DNA of 64,000 nt from Styela clava (Eukaryota > Chordata > Ascidiacea > Stolidobranchia > Styelidae), in NCBI RefSeq assembly GCF_964204865.1, contig NC_135251.1, positions 23,188,001 through 23,252,000 on the forward strand. Direction: 5' to 3'. Under the pieces are notes generated by a model that ran no database searches, had not been told where the DNA came from, and saw only the letters and a list, made by a program, of their open reading frames with translations. The translations under genes and the position numbers were made by a program. Every line of letters starts with the position of its first letter. The stretch's first letter is position 1. Below, one piece after another: positions 37,157-48,915 of this stretch.

Positions 37157-37979
37157 GTAACTGCTGGTCGGCCAGTCTGGATTTTATGGCCTTTTTGAAC
37201 GAGAAATCGGGCGTGCAATCACAAATTCCCGCGTGCAAATAAGAATTGGCGTGCAATTATAGCTCACGGCGTGCAAAACAACTGCGCCCGCGTGAAACTG
37301 ACTTCGATCTAAGATACCTCTCAATACATCCGCGTAAAATTACCGGAATAAAAATGGATAAAAAATATGTTGAATCATAGCAAAAATGGACGTTTGACCT
37401 TTGACCCCCAAACATTATTTCTACAGTTTGTTGCTAATTTTGAGAGTGGTTGTGCGACTTTGGTTACCGGTACTGTTCAGTACATCCGTGTAAAATTATT
37501 GTTTGAAAAATACGCTGAATCAAAGCCATAACTGGCCAGCGTCGGTTAGGAGGCGATCTTTCTCACGGGATTGGTAACTGCTGGTCGGCCAGTCTGGATT
37601 TCATGGCCTTTTTGAACGAGAAATCGGGCGTGCAATCAGAAATTCCCGCGTGCAAATAAGAATTGGCGTGCAATTATAGCTCACGGCGTGCAAAACAACT
37701 GCGCCCGCGTGAAACTGACTTCGATCTAAGATACCTCTCAATACATCCGCGTAAAATTACCGGAATAAAAATGGATAAAAAATATGTTGAATCATAGCAA
37801 AAATGGACGTTTGACCTTTGACCCCCAAACATTATTTCTACAGTTTGTTGCTAATTTTGAGAGTGGTTGTGCGACTTTGGTTACCGGTACTGTTCAGTAC
37901 ATCCGTGTAAAATTATTGTTTGAAAAATACGCTGAATCAAAGCCATAACTGGCCAGCGTCGGTGAGGAGGCGATCTTTC
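37157..37979 (+). repeat. 417-bp tandem duplication, two near-identical units
   Basis: Units start at 37157 and 37574, both GTAACTGCTGGTCGGCCAGT. The second runs to about 37979. They differ at only a handful of positions by eye (for example TTTTATGG versus TTTCATGG). The duplicated unit includes the SINE flank plus the left part of the insertion, so the duplication came after the insertion. Confidence 0.85.
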
Positions 37980-38251
37980 GAGGTGAGGAGGCGGGATTCC
38001 TGTCATTCAACACGATATGGTGTTTTTTGCTTCGCATTTTTCGATCAGGCCAAACTTGCAATCTAGTATTAGTCGACAATTGTGAAGTTATAATTTTTTG
38101 GCATCTTTATATTACTAGATAATTGATTTACAAACTATTTAAACCGATTTACATTAATGAGCAATTGCAAATTTTCGGTGTGCAAAAATAATTCGCTCGC
38201 GTGCATTTTTGTGGAGCGCTAGCGCCCTCGGGCGTGCATCTGCCATGGAAT
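37181..38251. mobile_element. Mutator-like non-autonomous insertion in the SINE, 9-bp TSD
   Basis: CCAGTCTGG occurs directly before (37172-37180) and after (38252-38260) the segment. The ends are short inverted repeats ATTT(T/C)ATGGC and GCCATGGAAT. A 9-bp duplication is typical of Mutator-like elements. Both subterminal regions repeat a GCGTGCAA motif in direct and variant forms. Without the internal duplication the insert would be about 654 bp. No coding capacity. Confidence 0.65.
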
Positions 38252-38732
38252 CCAGTCTGGCTGGTCGGTTATGTTATGGCTTCCTTCACCATCAAGTCCA
38301 TGCTTCCGAAAAGAAATAGCTAACTAATCCCATACCTATACCCGACATGGAATGGTAACCGGACGAGAGGCCATGGTTCGCCAATGGTTAAGCCGTCTTA
38401 TCCACTTTCGTCTCCCCCAGGATAAATATGTAAATACTTTCCTATCTATAATCTTGTAAAATTTCTGCACTAAAAGTCTTTCCAAAGTTCTTCAGTGTTA
38501 CATACAGCAAGCTGCTTGCTTAGGCATGTTCATATTGACTTTTAAATATTTCATGTTAGTCTGTATGAGATAACAAGATTAATAAAATCACTACTTTTTC
38601 CAATCTTTTGTAACTTTTCAGTTGTTACTAATTTTACTTTAACTGGTCTCACTTTTTGGGTAGGTCAATGTGACTTATTCAACAATTGTTTATTAATAAC
38701 ATATTATTTTCAACATGTTTTGCAGAATCGAA

Positions 38733-39673
38733 ATGGGTGGCGATGCAGAACCTCCGTTTGAACTGAAGGGATTTCAGAAGTATTTTAACTCATATACTCA
38801 GAAGGGGAGAGCAAATGTAAGATTTTACTTGCATGCTGATATTAATGTGTTCTTGTTAAAAAATTATGTATCAGAATGTTTATGAATTTTTGGGTGTGAA
38901 ATATGTTATTGATAAAACTTTGGCAGTCTATCAATTTGTTTATTTTAAATTATATGTGCCTCGGCCTCGCATTGTGTTTATTCCGATTGAATGGCTACGC
39001 CATTCCTAACCCCTTCTGCTGCACAATGTAGAGCTCAATAAGTGCTACCAATCAATCGAATCGTTTCTCATTTTGTATCAAAAAGATATCAGTGTGTCAA
39101 TCTTGTACAAAGTACCAAAAACACCTAGAAGAGAAGTATACACTCCAAACCAAGGCTGCAGGGTCGCAAAAACTTTAGTTTGATGTAGAGCTGACATGGG
39201 CAAACTATGGCTTGCGGACCAAATGCGGCCCGCATGACGCTGTCACAACCAAATTAAAACCAACTCTTGATGTTTTAGCAAAAAAATATCTCAAGGAATT
39301 TGTTTAGATTTCGATTACATTCAATTATGGAATGGGGTTTATTGTTTTCCACTTTTGCTCATGAAACACTGTAGATATTGTTCAAAAAAAGTTACTTTTT
39401 ATGTTACACTTACAGTGCCCTCCAATCTAGGTAACAAAATTAATAGCCCATGGTCCAAAAACCTTGCCCACTCCAGATTTAGAGTCATTTAAAAAATGAC
39501 TCAGCAAAATGACTCAGTTTTGTGTAGAGCAATACCTGATGTAATAGATGACATTTATTAGTTTTTTGTTGCATTGTAATTATGTATTTTTATTTTTTAA
39601 GGTGGTGGTCTTTTCATTAGCTCTTGCAGCAGTTGGAATATTCGCGGCCACAAGACCGAAAAAGGCTTCATGA
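38733..39673 (+). CDS. ATP5MK: DAPIT / ATP synthase membrane subunit k homologue
   Basis: Small inner-membrane accessory subunit of mitochondrial F1Fo-ATP synthase. Exon 38733-38816 (28 codons) and exon 39602-39673 (23 codons plus TGA) join in phase 0 across a GT-AG intron, giving 51 residues (human 58). The N-terminal half ELKGFQKYFNSYTQKGRAN matches human FTGIKKYFNSYTLTGRMN, the family signature. It is followed by one hydrophobic helix VVVFSLALAAVGIFAA and a basic end RPKKAS. The coding exon begins seven bases before the ATG at acceptor 38724-38725, so any 5' leader must be spliced on. No AATAAA follows closely; ATTAAA lies near 39711. The intron holds a hAT-type MITE. Confidence 0.9.
39191..39476. 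mobile_element. hAT-type MITE in the DAPIT intron
   Basis: Ends CTGACATGGGCAAACTATGG and ACCTTGCCCACTCCAG, inner GCGGCCCGC block. Flanks ATGTAGAG (39183-39190) and ATTTAGAG (39477-39484) match at 7 of 8 positions, consistent with an ageing 8-bp duplication. Confidence 0.65.
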
Positions 39674-40352
39674 TTGCATCTAGACACGTTTTTTGTTGTA
39701 CCTGATTTAAATTAAATGCTTTATTAAATACAATCTGTGTACAATGTCAGATCAACCTTACTCAGGTTTGGGACGATATGATATTTTGTGATGGTCGTTT
39801 TGGTTGAAGTGGTAACAGGATATCACTTCAGCTGCCTTGTGTTCTGAAACCAGTAGTCGCAGCTAATAGGGAGCACCTGGAAAGATTCTTTCAGCTCAAG
39901 CAGAGTTGTGGCACGCCGTGGTCATTCCGGTAATGGTTGTATTACTTGATGCAGTGGTGTTGAGTTTCTTTCTTTAGAATCTAGAATTCAGGTCAATCAA
40001 TCCAATTTTGGTCGCCTCGCCATGAGACGAACGCGGCAATGTAAACGCACTCTGGTCCAGATCAAAGCATTGAATAAAATAGTAAAAGGCAACGATTTTA
40101 TTTTTTACTAACTAGAGTTCAATAAATGTATCTGTCGTCATATGGTGCAATGTTATTTCAATGAAGATGCACGTTTTAAATCCGTAACAAATATACAGAG
40201 AGAAATAACACATTGCCGAAAATGTAATTCGACATAGGGAAAAATTTGCACATAGTGTGTAAGCTAGTAGCTTTCTAGCAGAAGTGCAAAAAAGAAGTAA
40301 AAGCTTCGAATTGCGCGCGAATAGCAAGAGGGCGCCAACCCTCGGTGTACAC
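39674..40352. other. DAPIT 3' flank, nothing else recognised
   Basis: 3' UTR of the DAPIT gene followed by unremarkable sequence. No gene or clear repeat seen. Confidence 0.4.
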
Positions 40353-41550
40353 CAGGGGTGGCCATCGCGTCTGGTGTCGAGTGAATTTTACCAAATTCCC
40401 CCCGAAAATTGCATTGAACCAGTTTTGTGTTTTAAAACAGAAAGAATACAGTACTGTACAGGCAATACAATATACGCATACAGTATTTGAGTCTGGGCGA
40501 GTCCGATAAAGCATATTATAACGTCAAATGCAAGTTTTTTTCTAATTCTAAGCAAGCAAAGAATCGCACTTCGAGGAAATTGTAAATTAGATACTGAAGT
40601 TTGAGCAGTCATGTAACATTCATGGTTTTTGAAGAATTTCCGATACGTACGACTAAAAATTAGGCACGCCTTATATCTGTATGGTATGATTCGAATAAAT
40701 CTCAAATAAATGATGAAACATTTACTCCGAGTACAATTGAAAATCAAATCAACAACCTAAATAGAACATAAAAAATACAAATTTTATGTCGATTTTATTA
40801 TGAATGCTGAATTTGCATATTCAGTACTCATTCGTTTTTGTGTAGTAACGTTATTACCTGAAGATTTTAGTCGATCGTGATCGAAAGCAGGTTGGTGTAC
40901 ACGAACCAGAAAAATTATTGGAAATATTTTTCAGACATGCTAGATGTGGCTCCATTATCTTTGTATCCGTAAGCTGCGAACTCTTTGCAAACCCATGCGC
41001 GAATACTTTGGATTTGGTCCATCTTGAATCAGGTGAAAAACAGCATGTAACGGTGAAAAAAGGGTAAGGACAAGTGTCGAAAACAATTTGTTTGACATAA
41101 AAACTTGCTCTCTTCATGTCGAGGCCGTTTCTGGTTCTCTTCTCTTATCAACGTTTAATTCTCATTCCTTATTGAAGAAGCCGAAAATGAATTTATTCGT
41201 GGATAGTTTCACGCGGTGTAATTGCCATCGACGCGAAACTGCGATTGTCCTTTCGTGCAAATTTCCATGAGTACAAATGTCCATGGGTTCAAAACTGCAA
41301 ATATACGTTGGTTCAAACGTGTAGTACGACCTACAGCAACGCTGTAAAGAACTACTATGGCCAATAAATCAATAAATTCACCGAGATTCATATGCCCCAC
41401 CTCGCTACCCATAAATGGTAGCATAAATTTACGAAATGCAATCAAGCCACCCAAAGGAAGCTTAGGTGATGGCAGCTGTGAAAAAAAATAGAGACCTCTC
41501 TCCAGTGAGATGCTTATGATGCTTCGCGGACGACTTGTTGGCCACCCCTG
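40353..41550. mobile_element. Probable hAT element, about 1.2 kb
   Basis: Inverted ends CAGGGGTGGCCA (40353 on) and TGGCCACCCCTG (to 41550). A perfect 12-bp inverted match of hAT type, but the flanks (GTGTACAC, CTCTATAA) do not match, so the target duplication has decayed or the ends are from different copies. No transposase frame. Confidence 0.5.
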
Positions 41551-41821
41551 CTCTATAATAATTGCGGGTCAATGATATGCGAAGGAGTTTCATTCTGTAG
41601 AAGGATATGACAGAAACATTCGTTAAAAAACCATGACCAAACGTGCGTATATTTGATTATTTCCTTATTGTTTTTCTTCGCACGGAAATATGGGTAACCT
41701 CAAATGAGTTTCTAAAAACGAATCCAGATATGTCCAAGTGTATTAATTTTTACATCATAATAATCGTTCGAGAGTCTCAGTGAAATTAAAATAAAGTATA
41801 TTATACGTCAAGGTGACAGCA

Positions 41822-41990
41822 CATTTGAACCCACGTACATTTGAACCCATACCTTTGCACCCGTATATCCGCGGTTCAATCTATATACGGGTGCTAACAT
41901 CCATGGGTTAGGGTTAGCATGGGTTCAAATATCCGTAGGTGCAATAGTATGCAGGTTCAATTGTCGTGGGTTCAAATGTAATGGCACGAT
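41822..41990. repeat. TTGAACCC/GGGTTCAA modular repeat, copy 1
   Basis: About 170 bp built of TTGAACCCA modules on the left and GGGTTCAAA modules on the right, around a core with CGGGTGCTAAC and GGGTTAGGGTTAG. The outer parts are inverted relative to each other (ACATTTGAACCC versus GGGTTCAAATGT). A second copy lies at 62037-62212. Looser GGGTTCAAA units also occur at 41283-41320. Confidence 0.65.
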
Positions 41991-44488
41991 TCAACACATT
42001 CTAGTTTGAACTTTGATTCATCAAAGATGTAATAGAATTTAGCAACGGATTTCAAAGACATTCTAATCCGAGCAACCCATAGACCCACAAGGATATATTT
42101 ATTGGGTGATATTGAAAAACGAGTGCTCGAGACGCACTGAATCGGTGACGGCTCGGACACATTCCCGATTTTAGTGATGCCTCAACAATCAGCGAAATTT
42201 GTAAGTTTCTTTCTCTGCTAGCCCTAATCAACAAATTCTGTGTAAAAGATATAATTAATATTGCTCGTACAACAACTTTCTGATTATTGCGTGTATGTAG
42301 TTGTCAATTTATTTGTCTATAACGAAGTCGAATTTTCATTATATATATATATGTGTTATTTGAATGTATATCGAGATGAACTTGATAGTGATAATGAAAC
42401 AAACGATTTAAGGAATAATATTAAACTAAATGATGAGCGCCCAATACATTTCCATAACAAGAAAAATAAATATATATCTTGAACCGTATTGATAAAATTT
42501 GGTATAGCTATTGGAAGCACATTTTAGAAAATGTTTGCAAATATCCATCATCTAGACATTTTTATAGAAGTATTTCACGACCTGATCCCCCACGAGTGAC
42601 GAGGGAGACTTTATTTCGCTATTGTCTTCATTTTCTAAGCTCAAGGTTGGCTGTTTTACCTGTGTACGCTAACGCTACTGCTACTCTTGCTATTTAAAGT
42701 GTCGAGTTGCTGTTTCCAATAAATATTCAATCCGGAATCTTGGGTCTTCTGATGTAACAACCACAGTAAAACCTAACTGTGACATTATGAGCGAATTGAC
42801 ATTACGAATTAGGTCAATTACGGCAACTTTCAAGGTTTAGACTTTATTAGACGATGAAAGGAATACCTGCTTGAAAGAAAACGGCGGTTGTTGCATCGTG
42901 CTAAACGTTGGGTATACCCCTATGTGTGTCATCCACCCTTCGATTATCCTGCGCATGTTCGTAATTTTGAATCCCATGGACCATAACCAGTAATGAGCTA
43001 AAAAAAAAATCGTCCACGGAAGCTTACAAACATTTTGTCTAGCCTAAGATAAAAACCAAGAGCTATACATCTGGAATATGTCTATGTAAAATGACAACTA
43101 CATTCAAAGCAATTCATTAGAAGCCTTACTCAAAATTAAAGTGCAATGTTTCTATTACTATTCACAATAAGCATGAGAGATGTTATATTGGTGAGGTATA
43201 AGGAGAAATTTCCTGAGCTGAAAGGTCGGGGAAACATCGATTACACGTCAAGGCTGTACTAATTATTTTTCAGTGGCGATTTAAAAATAATACGACGTTA
43301 CAAAACTTACAGTTAACTGGGAAGCTAAACTTTCCTTTAACATAATTTATATCAACAACAGGAACGCAAATGCAATAAAATATTTAACAACAGGAACGGC
43401 GCTCCGGTGCGTTCCGTCTACAAATCACCTGTGAGTGTGAACCTATGGCAATAGTGTAAACATTGTGAATAGTGTATTGTTATTGTTGGGAGATCTTGAC
43501 GTTGTTGCGAAGGAAAATTGTATTACTGGGCAACTAAAGACCAGTCGATTCCAAATATTCAGTTCTTGAAGATGGAATCAGACACTAAATTGTCATTTCT
43601 TCAAATACTTTTTCATCTTTTTACTAATTTCTTTCTATTTTATGGATATTGCGCATTACGTCGGATTAGTGCACTATCGAAAAGCCGGAGTTCCTCGTTG
43701 CGCTGGAGTACCGGGTATATAAATTGCTAAGGCGGCGATACTTGATTTGCAATATAGATTTCAATGCAAGTCGCTTAGACTACCGATAGTGTGTTTAGTC
43801 TTTAGAATTTCGTGTCCATATATTTCAGCATTCTTGCTGCGTCTTCCTGAGAATATCTTGAAAACTATATTATATTTGTAAATTTGGAAGGTTTTACTGA
43901 TATTAGGCATATATATCACAAATAATATCACAAATAATGATTCAAAACTGATTCAAAATTTCATACTAAATAAATTCTAAAACTACATACACATAAAGAA
44001 ATCAATAACAATATACTCTGATTTATGCTTGAACAAATATATATATTAAAATAGGCAATTCTAAGATTTCAATGAGTTATATATACTATATATTAGGCTA
44101 CGTTTATTTTCACACTTGGGCATGGTAAACATAAACATTATGCCAGTGCCTGGTTTGCAATTAACTCCTACGTTTATGTGGTTTCTTGTATAAATTCTTG
44201 TTTAGGGCGATGATTGAAACCAAATCATGAAAATATCATAGTTGTGTATAGTATAATTAGATTTGTAATAATGTTCTATGGTCTTATTTTTAGTTTACTT
44301 ATTGCAAAAAATATATATTGAGACAATATTTTGATAGATGTAATATTTATAGTAATACGAAAATGTCGCAATCATGAACGTATGGAAAAATTAAAACTGA
44401 AATCACAACAGAAAAGTACATTTACATATGTAAAACAAATTATAAATTTAGCTAACCCTTCACTATTATGTTGGTTGGTATTTATTTC
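41991..44488. other. Intergenic region, no gene recognised
   Basis: AT-rich sequence between repeats and the BTB gene. GGTATATAAAT at 43713 resembles a TATA box, but I find no gene following it. Minus-strand AATAAA at 44482-44487 (TTTATT on +) lies just past the BTB stop and probably serves it. Confidence 0.35.
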
Positions 44489-47296
44489 TTATTCCAACAA
44501 TGCTTTTAGTATCAAATCTTTGCACTCACAGGATGTTGACACAAGGTTGTCGCCGTGAATTTTTTTCAGAAATTCCCTATCCAGCGAGCTGAGTTGCACA
44601 AGATTGAACAACGTTGGGAGAACAGTTGTTCTTTCAGCTGCGTTCGCTCTAACCCATTCCAAAGCTGCCGTGGCTTTCATTTCTTCTGTTGCATTCACAT
44701 CGTGGGACGAAAAAAGATACACAATATCCTCCTGGTCCAGGTTCATGAACGCTTTATGGCGATAAATAACGCCAAAATTTGCTATCATATATTGCCGTAA
44801 ATGTTGGACAATGTTAGTCGGTCCGAGATTAGCATGTTTCCGTGTGACTTCGAGCAAGTGCGGCCAATTTATCAAATCAATATTCGACAATTCCGTAACT
44901 GAAAGTAAACAGCTGACAATCATTTCATAGCATATTTGAGATTCCCGAACAAGGTTTTCATTTTCAGCCTCGTAAAGAAGTTTGAAAGGAAGAGTGTGTG
45001 GGTTCAAAGTTGAGATCATTTCTGGAAGAAACCTTTTCCTTTCAATCACACTGCTTTTTATCCATTGCATTATGGATGTCCATTTCAGCTCTGATTTGCC
45101 ACTTATTACCGGAGAAGTGATTAAACCCATGAACTCATCCTTTTTCAGTTCCTCTTTATTTATTTTTTCAAAATTGGTCACCATGAAGTCTTTCAAAAAA
45201 TCCATAGTGTCAGCCGAACAAAGTTGATTGTATTTTTTAGCAAGTTGGAACAAACTAAACCAATTTTCAACATCAATGTCGCTGTATGATAGTGCTGAAA
45301 ACAAAGACTTAGTCACCTCATCCACACATTCCTGTATATGAGATTGACTTACCAAGGGCTCTTTATTCACATAGTTGTAAAGAAACGTGAAGGAATAATT
45401 TTTCAATTTGAGCACTTGTAGCAGTTCAGATAAACTCGCTTGTCGATTTTCGATGTCTGCTTTCAACCATTTCATTGCCGAATTCCAAATTAATCCTTCC
45501 GGCCATTTCTCCAATTCCGGTGATTGCAAAATCACCACAATATCTTCTTTTTCTAGACCACAGAAAGATTGTTTTGCTCTGACGTGTTCGAAGTTGTCCT
45601 CCATAAATTTATATACTTTCTGGATGACAACATTTGCCCGATCAGTATCATGTATTTTTGCTGTTTGAAGCAACGAAAAGCAATTTTCAATATTGATATC
45701 ATCTGCAGTCAAGGCATAAAGATATGCCGAAACTACCATCCCTCCGGTAGTTCTCGATTCTCCCACCAAGATATCGTTTTGGACAACCGTATAGAGATAA
45801 GGAAAAGACCAAGTATGAATGTTTAGCTCTTCGAGAAAATCCGGTAGATGGTCAGCTCGCGACTCTTTATCACATGTAATCCATTTTCTTACTGCTTGCC
45901 ATTGAATTTCGTCACTATATTGACTAACCCACGGTGATCCAAAAAGACGTTTCATGTCATCATGCTGTATTTTAACAAAGCTATCACTGGTACTGACTTC
46001 GTTGAAATTGGCTGCCGCAAATCCGATTACTTGATCCAAGATTCCTTCTGGTACATTGCCATTATATTGCTTCACTCTTTCGAGAATATAGAACCAGTTA
46101 GACAAATTTAAATCTGTGACTTTCATAATTGAAAACAGGGATGCCAATACGAACTTCGTACATTGTTGTGATCGCTTCACTAATGTATCTTCCAGAATTA
46201 CGTTGAGAAAAAACATAAAACCGAATTTTTTCAGCTTCAAGCTTTTTAGCATTTTACGGAAAAGAGGTTTCCTTTCTTTGATAGAACTCTTCACCCAGGT
46301 TGTTGCAGATTTCCACTTAATTTCATCAGAGTCACATTGAATGTAGGAACACTCCAAAATGTAACACACGTCATTGTAATTAATACGTTTGAAATCCCGA
46401 CATTTACAAACTTCATTAAAATTTGCCGCCATGAAATCCCGGACCTCGTTTAGTTTTTCAATTGAGCAAAGATCTTCGTATTTGTGTCCAAGTTCCAGAA
46501 TTTCAAAGCAATTAGACATTGTGATGTATGAGTTATTTAACTCACAGAAGCAAGCCTCAATAACAATTCTTGCACCTTCTAGAGATTCTTGCACGAGATT
46601 TTCTTTCCACATTACCGTAAATAGGAAATCAAATCCGTCTTTCATGACAGAAATCACAATTTTCAACATCGACGCCAAATGCGTTTTCTTATTTTGAACA
46701 TCTCCATTGATCCATGATATTGCCGCATACCATCTTTTTTCGTAGCCTCCAATATTTTGCATGTAATTGGCGACGTCCTCTATCCCAAGGTTTTGGAAGC
46801 CAACAGTATGAATAACGACATCACAATTTTCTACTGAAAATTTTTCCGCCATGCTGAACGTGGATGGAAGACTGAGATCTTTTACGATAGCCTTGATTTG
46901 TAAACAATTGCCAATTGATAGGTTGTTCCCCAAGAATTCCACACAGTTTGCAATTAATCCTCTGAGTTTCAGAATATGCGCCGCAAGAAGTGTTTCTTTC
47001 ACATTACACATTGTAATATAGGCTTCCCCGGTGTACATATATTCTAAGCATTTTCTTACAGAATCCACATTCAATCCTTCATTTTCATACCAACCTTTTT
47101 TGACCTGTTCAGGATTATCCGTAAACAATTCGACAAAATAATCTGAACATGCCGCCAATACTGCTCGGTGGGCAGGGAAAGATTCATCGCCAATCTCGAT
47201 AGTGAAATCGCAAATGAACATCTTTGTTTTCATTTCTCTTAAAATAGACAGCATAGAATATGAATGTTCAAATTTGGTTGGTGCGTGAAGAGACAT
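44489..47296 (-). CDS. BTB protein with six tandem BACK-like repeats, no Kelch
   Basis: A single uninterrupted 935-residue frame. Residues about 20-125 form a BTB/POZ domain (DFTIEIGDESFPAHRAVLAA, close to KLHL BTBs). BTB proteins dimerise and often act as cullin-3 adaptors, so that role is a family expectation, not shown. The rest consists of six repeats of 132-140 residues starting near 126, 258, 396, 534, 674 and 806. Each opens with a motif like [IL]-x-[ILM]-x-N-[CW]-F-x-[IL]-L, followed by a Y/F-x-x2-NFxEV helix, then D/E-[DE]-[ILM], a W-x-(A/S)-x3-W-[IV]-x2 block, and L-V-x-[EQR]-S. These match the BACK domain that normally occurs once, between BTB and Kelch repeats. No Kelch, MATH or zinc-finger segment is present. 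Minus-strand TATA-like sequence lies about 45 nt upstream of the ATG. Could be a retrogene, since it lacks introns. Confidence 0.85.
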   Translation of the reverse strand: MSLHAPTKFEHSYSMLSILREMKTKMFICDFTIEIGDESFPAHRAVLAACSDYFVELFTDNPEQVKKGWYENEGLNVDSVRKCLEYMYTGEAYITMCNVKETLLAAHILKLRGLIANCVEFLGNNLSIGNCLQIKAIVKDLSLPSTFSMAEKFSVENCDVVIHTVGFQNLGIEDVANYMQNIGGYEKRWYAAISWINGDVQNKKTHLASMLKIVISVMKDGFDFLFTVMWKENLVQESLEGARIVIEACFCELNNSYITMSNCFEILELGHKYEDLCSIEKLNEVRDFMAANFNEVCKCRDFKRINYNDVCYILECSYIQCDSDEIKWKSATTWVKSSIKERKPLFRKMLKSLKLKKFGFMFFLNVILEDTLVKRSQQCTKFVLASLFSIMKVTDLNLSNWFYILERVKQYNGNVPEGILDQVIGFAAANFNEVSTSDSFVKIQHDDMKRLFGSPWVSQYSDEIQWQAVRKWITCDKESRADHLPDFLEELNIHTWSFPYLYTVVQNDILVGESRTTGGMVVSAYLYALTADDINIENCFSLLQTAKIHDTDRANVVIQKVYKFMEDNFEHVRAKQSFCGLEKEDIVVILQSPELEKWPEGLIWNSAMKWLKADIENRQASLSELLQVLKLKNYSFTFLYNYVNKEPLVSQSHIQECVDEVTKSLFSALSYSDIDVENWFSLFQLAKKYNQLCSADTMDFLKDFMVTNFEKINKEELKKDEFMGLITSPVISGKSELKWTSIMQWIKSSVIERKRFLPEMISTLNPHTLPFKLLYEAENENLVRESQICYEMIVSCLLSVTELSNIDLINWPHLLEVTRKHANLGPTNIVQHLRQYMIANFGVIYRHKAFMNLDQEDIVYLFSSHDVNATEEMKATAALEWVRANAAERTTVLPTLFNLVQLSSLDREFLKKIHGDNLVSTSCECKDLILKALLE

Positions 47297-48834
47297 GTTT
47301 ATACAAATTTATTCAGATCTGCAAAATGTACAATTATATATATATTTTATTTAAATTGTCAGTGGTAACAGCCAATATACCCATTATAGCTAATACGTTG
47401 CAAGGTGGTTGTTTTCAATTTCTCCTGTTGGCAGTTGGAGGTGAGGGGATAATTAGAACTTCGTCATGATATTTTTATGCCAAAACAATAACAAGTCACG
47501 CCTCCGGATCATTTTATTTTTATTTTGGCTGATAATCCTTGGATATTTTTTACAATTGTATTTGGTATGTTACTCAGATTAAAATCACCTATAGAAAAAT
47601 TGCACTCTTACGTTTATTTTTTGCTTCACCTGCTACTAGTTGGTGCATTTAATTCTACGCTATCTATCTAGACTAGAATGTAGGTCAAAGCAATTCAACA
47701 ACCTACAGTTTACAAATAAATCAACACGAATATTACTATCTAATAAAAGCACTGTATGCCATCAATATTTGTTGCGTCAAGTCGTTAGCTGGACTAAAAT
47801 ATTACTACCCATATATTGAGAAAGATACATCACATTAACTCTATGTTTTAAAAAAGAGTACATTATAAGTAGCTTAAGTGAAATACCACACAATAGCGCT
47901 ATTTTAATGAATCTATCTCTACTCTATATTCTGTTACAAATTCATTTTACATTTACCCTTTCAGTTAAACAATGAGCGGAGAACTCCAACAACAACTTTG
48001 ATATTTGTTTACACTTTACAACGGAAGAATTTAATGAGTAACTTATTATATTGTGAGAAGTGGGTATCGGCGTCGGGGACTACCTTGATACATTGATTCT
48101 ATTCAAGTTTGCAATACGATCAATTGTATATTACAGCGAGGCGTGTGGATTCTTTGTTGTTTTGAAGTTTTCTTTCAGGTGAAAACAATACACGATACAA
48201 TGGTGGTTATTTATGGCATATAAAAGTTGAGCTACATTGCCGAAACGTTTTGGGATAATATTCAAACTATTGAAACGAACAGACATAAAATCTCCATTAT
48301 AAAAAGCCATAAAATCTTTGTTATACAAAGTTGACTCTTAATATCCATTGGAATATGTAACGGGGAACATCGAGTTAATAGTATTTAACCCGGTAAATAA
48401 CGTTAGCACCCTATAATACAGTGAGCGATACCAAATACAAATAGTTCCTAAAATTACAGAACCGACGAAACTTCAATTTGTATAGTCTCGGCCATTCAAA
48501 GATGATAGCGCAAATAAATTTGCCTCCAAGGAGAAAATGACTCTGCTGAGAGTTGACTGAATAGGCTACTTAGGCAGTCTATAGTTCGCAAAATATTGCC
48601 GGAATAATATCATTTCAAGTTAATTTAGGTACATTTTTCTCCAAACCTGTCTTTTTCGTGAACCTCATGTTTTTTTTCTTGCAGAAAACCGTGCATTTTC
48701 CAGGTAACTGCTAAAACTCCTTTCAGCAATTTCCAGTTCTTTTTCAAAATAGTGTCGTATTTTTGAGAAACACTGTATAGCCGACTAGCATGACGTCAAA
48801 AGTTCACTTAACAGTGCTTCTGTGTCACAATCAA
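47297..48834. other. Upstream flank of the BTB gene, no gene recognised
   Basis: Contains AT-rich sequence reading TATATATAATT on the minus strand (about 47336-47350), a possible core promoter of the BTB gene. The remainder has no recognisable gene or repeat. Confidence 0.3.
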
Positions 48835-48915
48835 AGTTGCTGCGCGACCCCTCTTAATTAAATTGTTTCGCGGACCCCTAAACGACCTCGGTCTCCCACT
48901 TTGAGAACCAATACT
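48835..48915 (-). mobile_element. hAT-like end fragment
   Basis: Minus-strand GGTTCTCAAAGTGGGAGACC followed by GGGGTCCGCGAAAC, the same type of terminus as 21772. No partner end identified, so probably a truncated copy. Confidence 0.45.

Larger units (their letters stand above)
37022..38445 (+). repeat. tRNA-derived SINE, split by an insertion
   Basis: The head 37026-37097 looks like a tRNA. It has an A-box-like TGGCTCATCGTGC, a B box GGTTCGAATCT, and no acceptor-stem pairing, so it is not a working tRNA gene. The body (GTGTGAGAGGATTGCTGG, AACTGCTGGTCGG) stops at 37180 and resumes at 38261 (CTGGTCGGTTATG, TTCACCATCAAGTCC, TATACCCGACATGG, GATAAATATGTAAAT). Related copies lie at 19262-19535 and 20834-20895. 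Confidence 0.75.

Noticed and set aside
41822..41990. CRISPR-like or telomeric array
   Set aside because: Repeats are irregular and in both orientations, and there are only two TTAGGG-type units, so neither fits.
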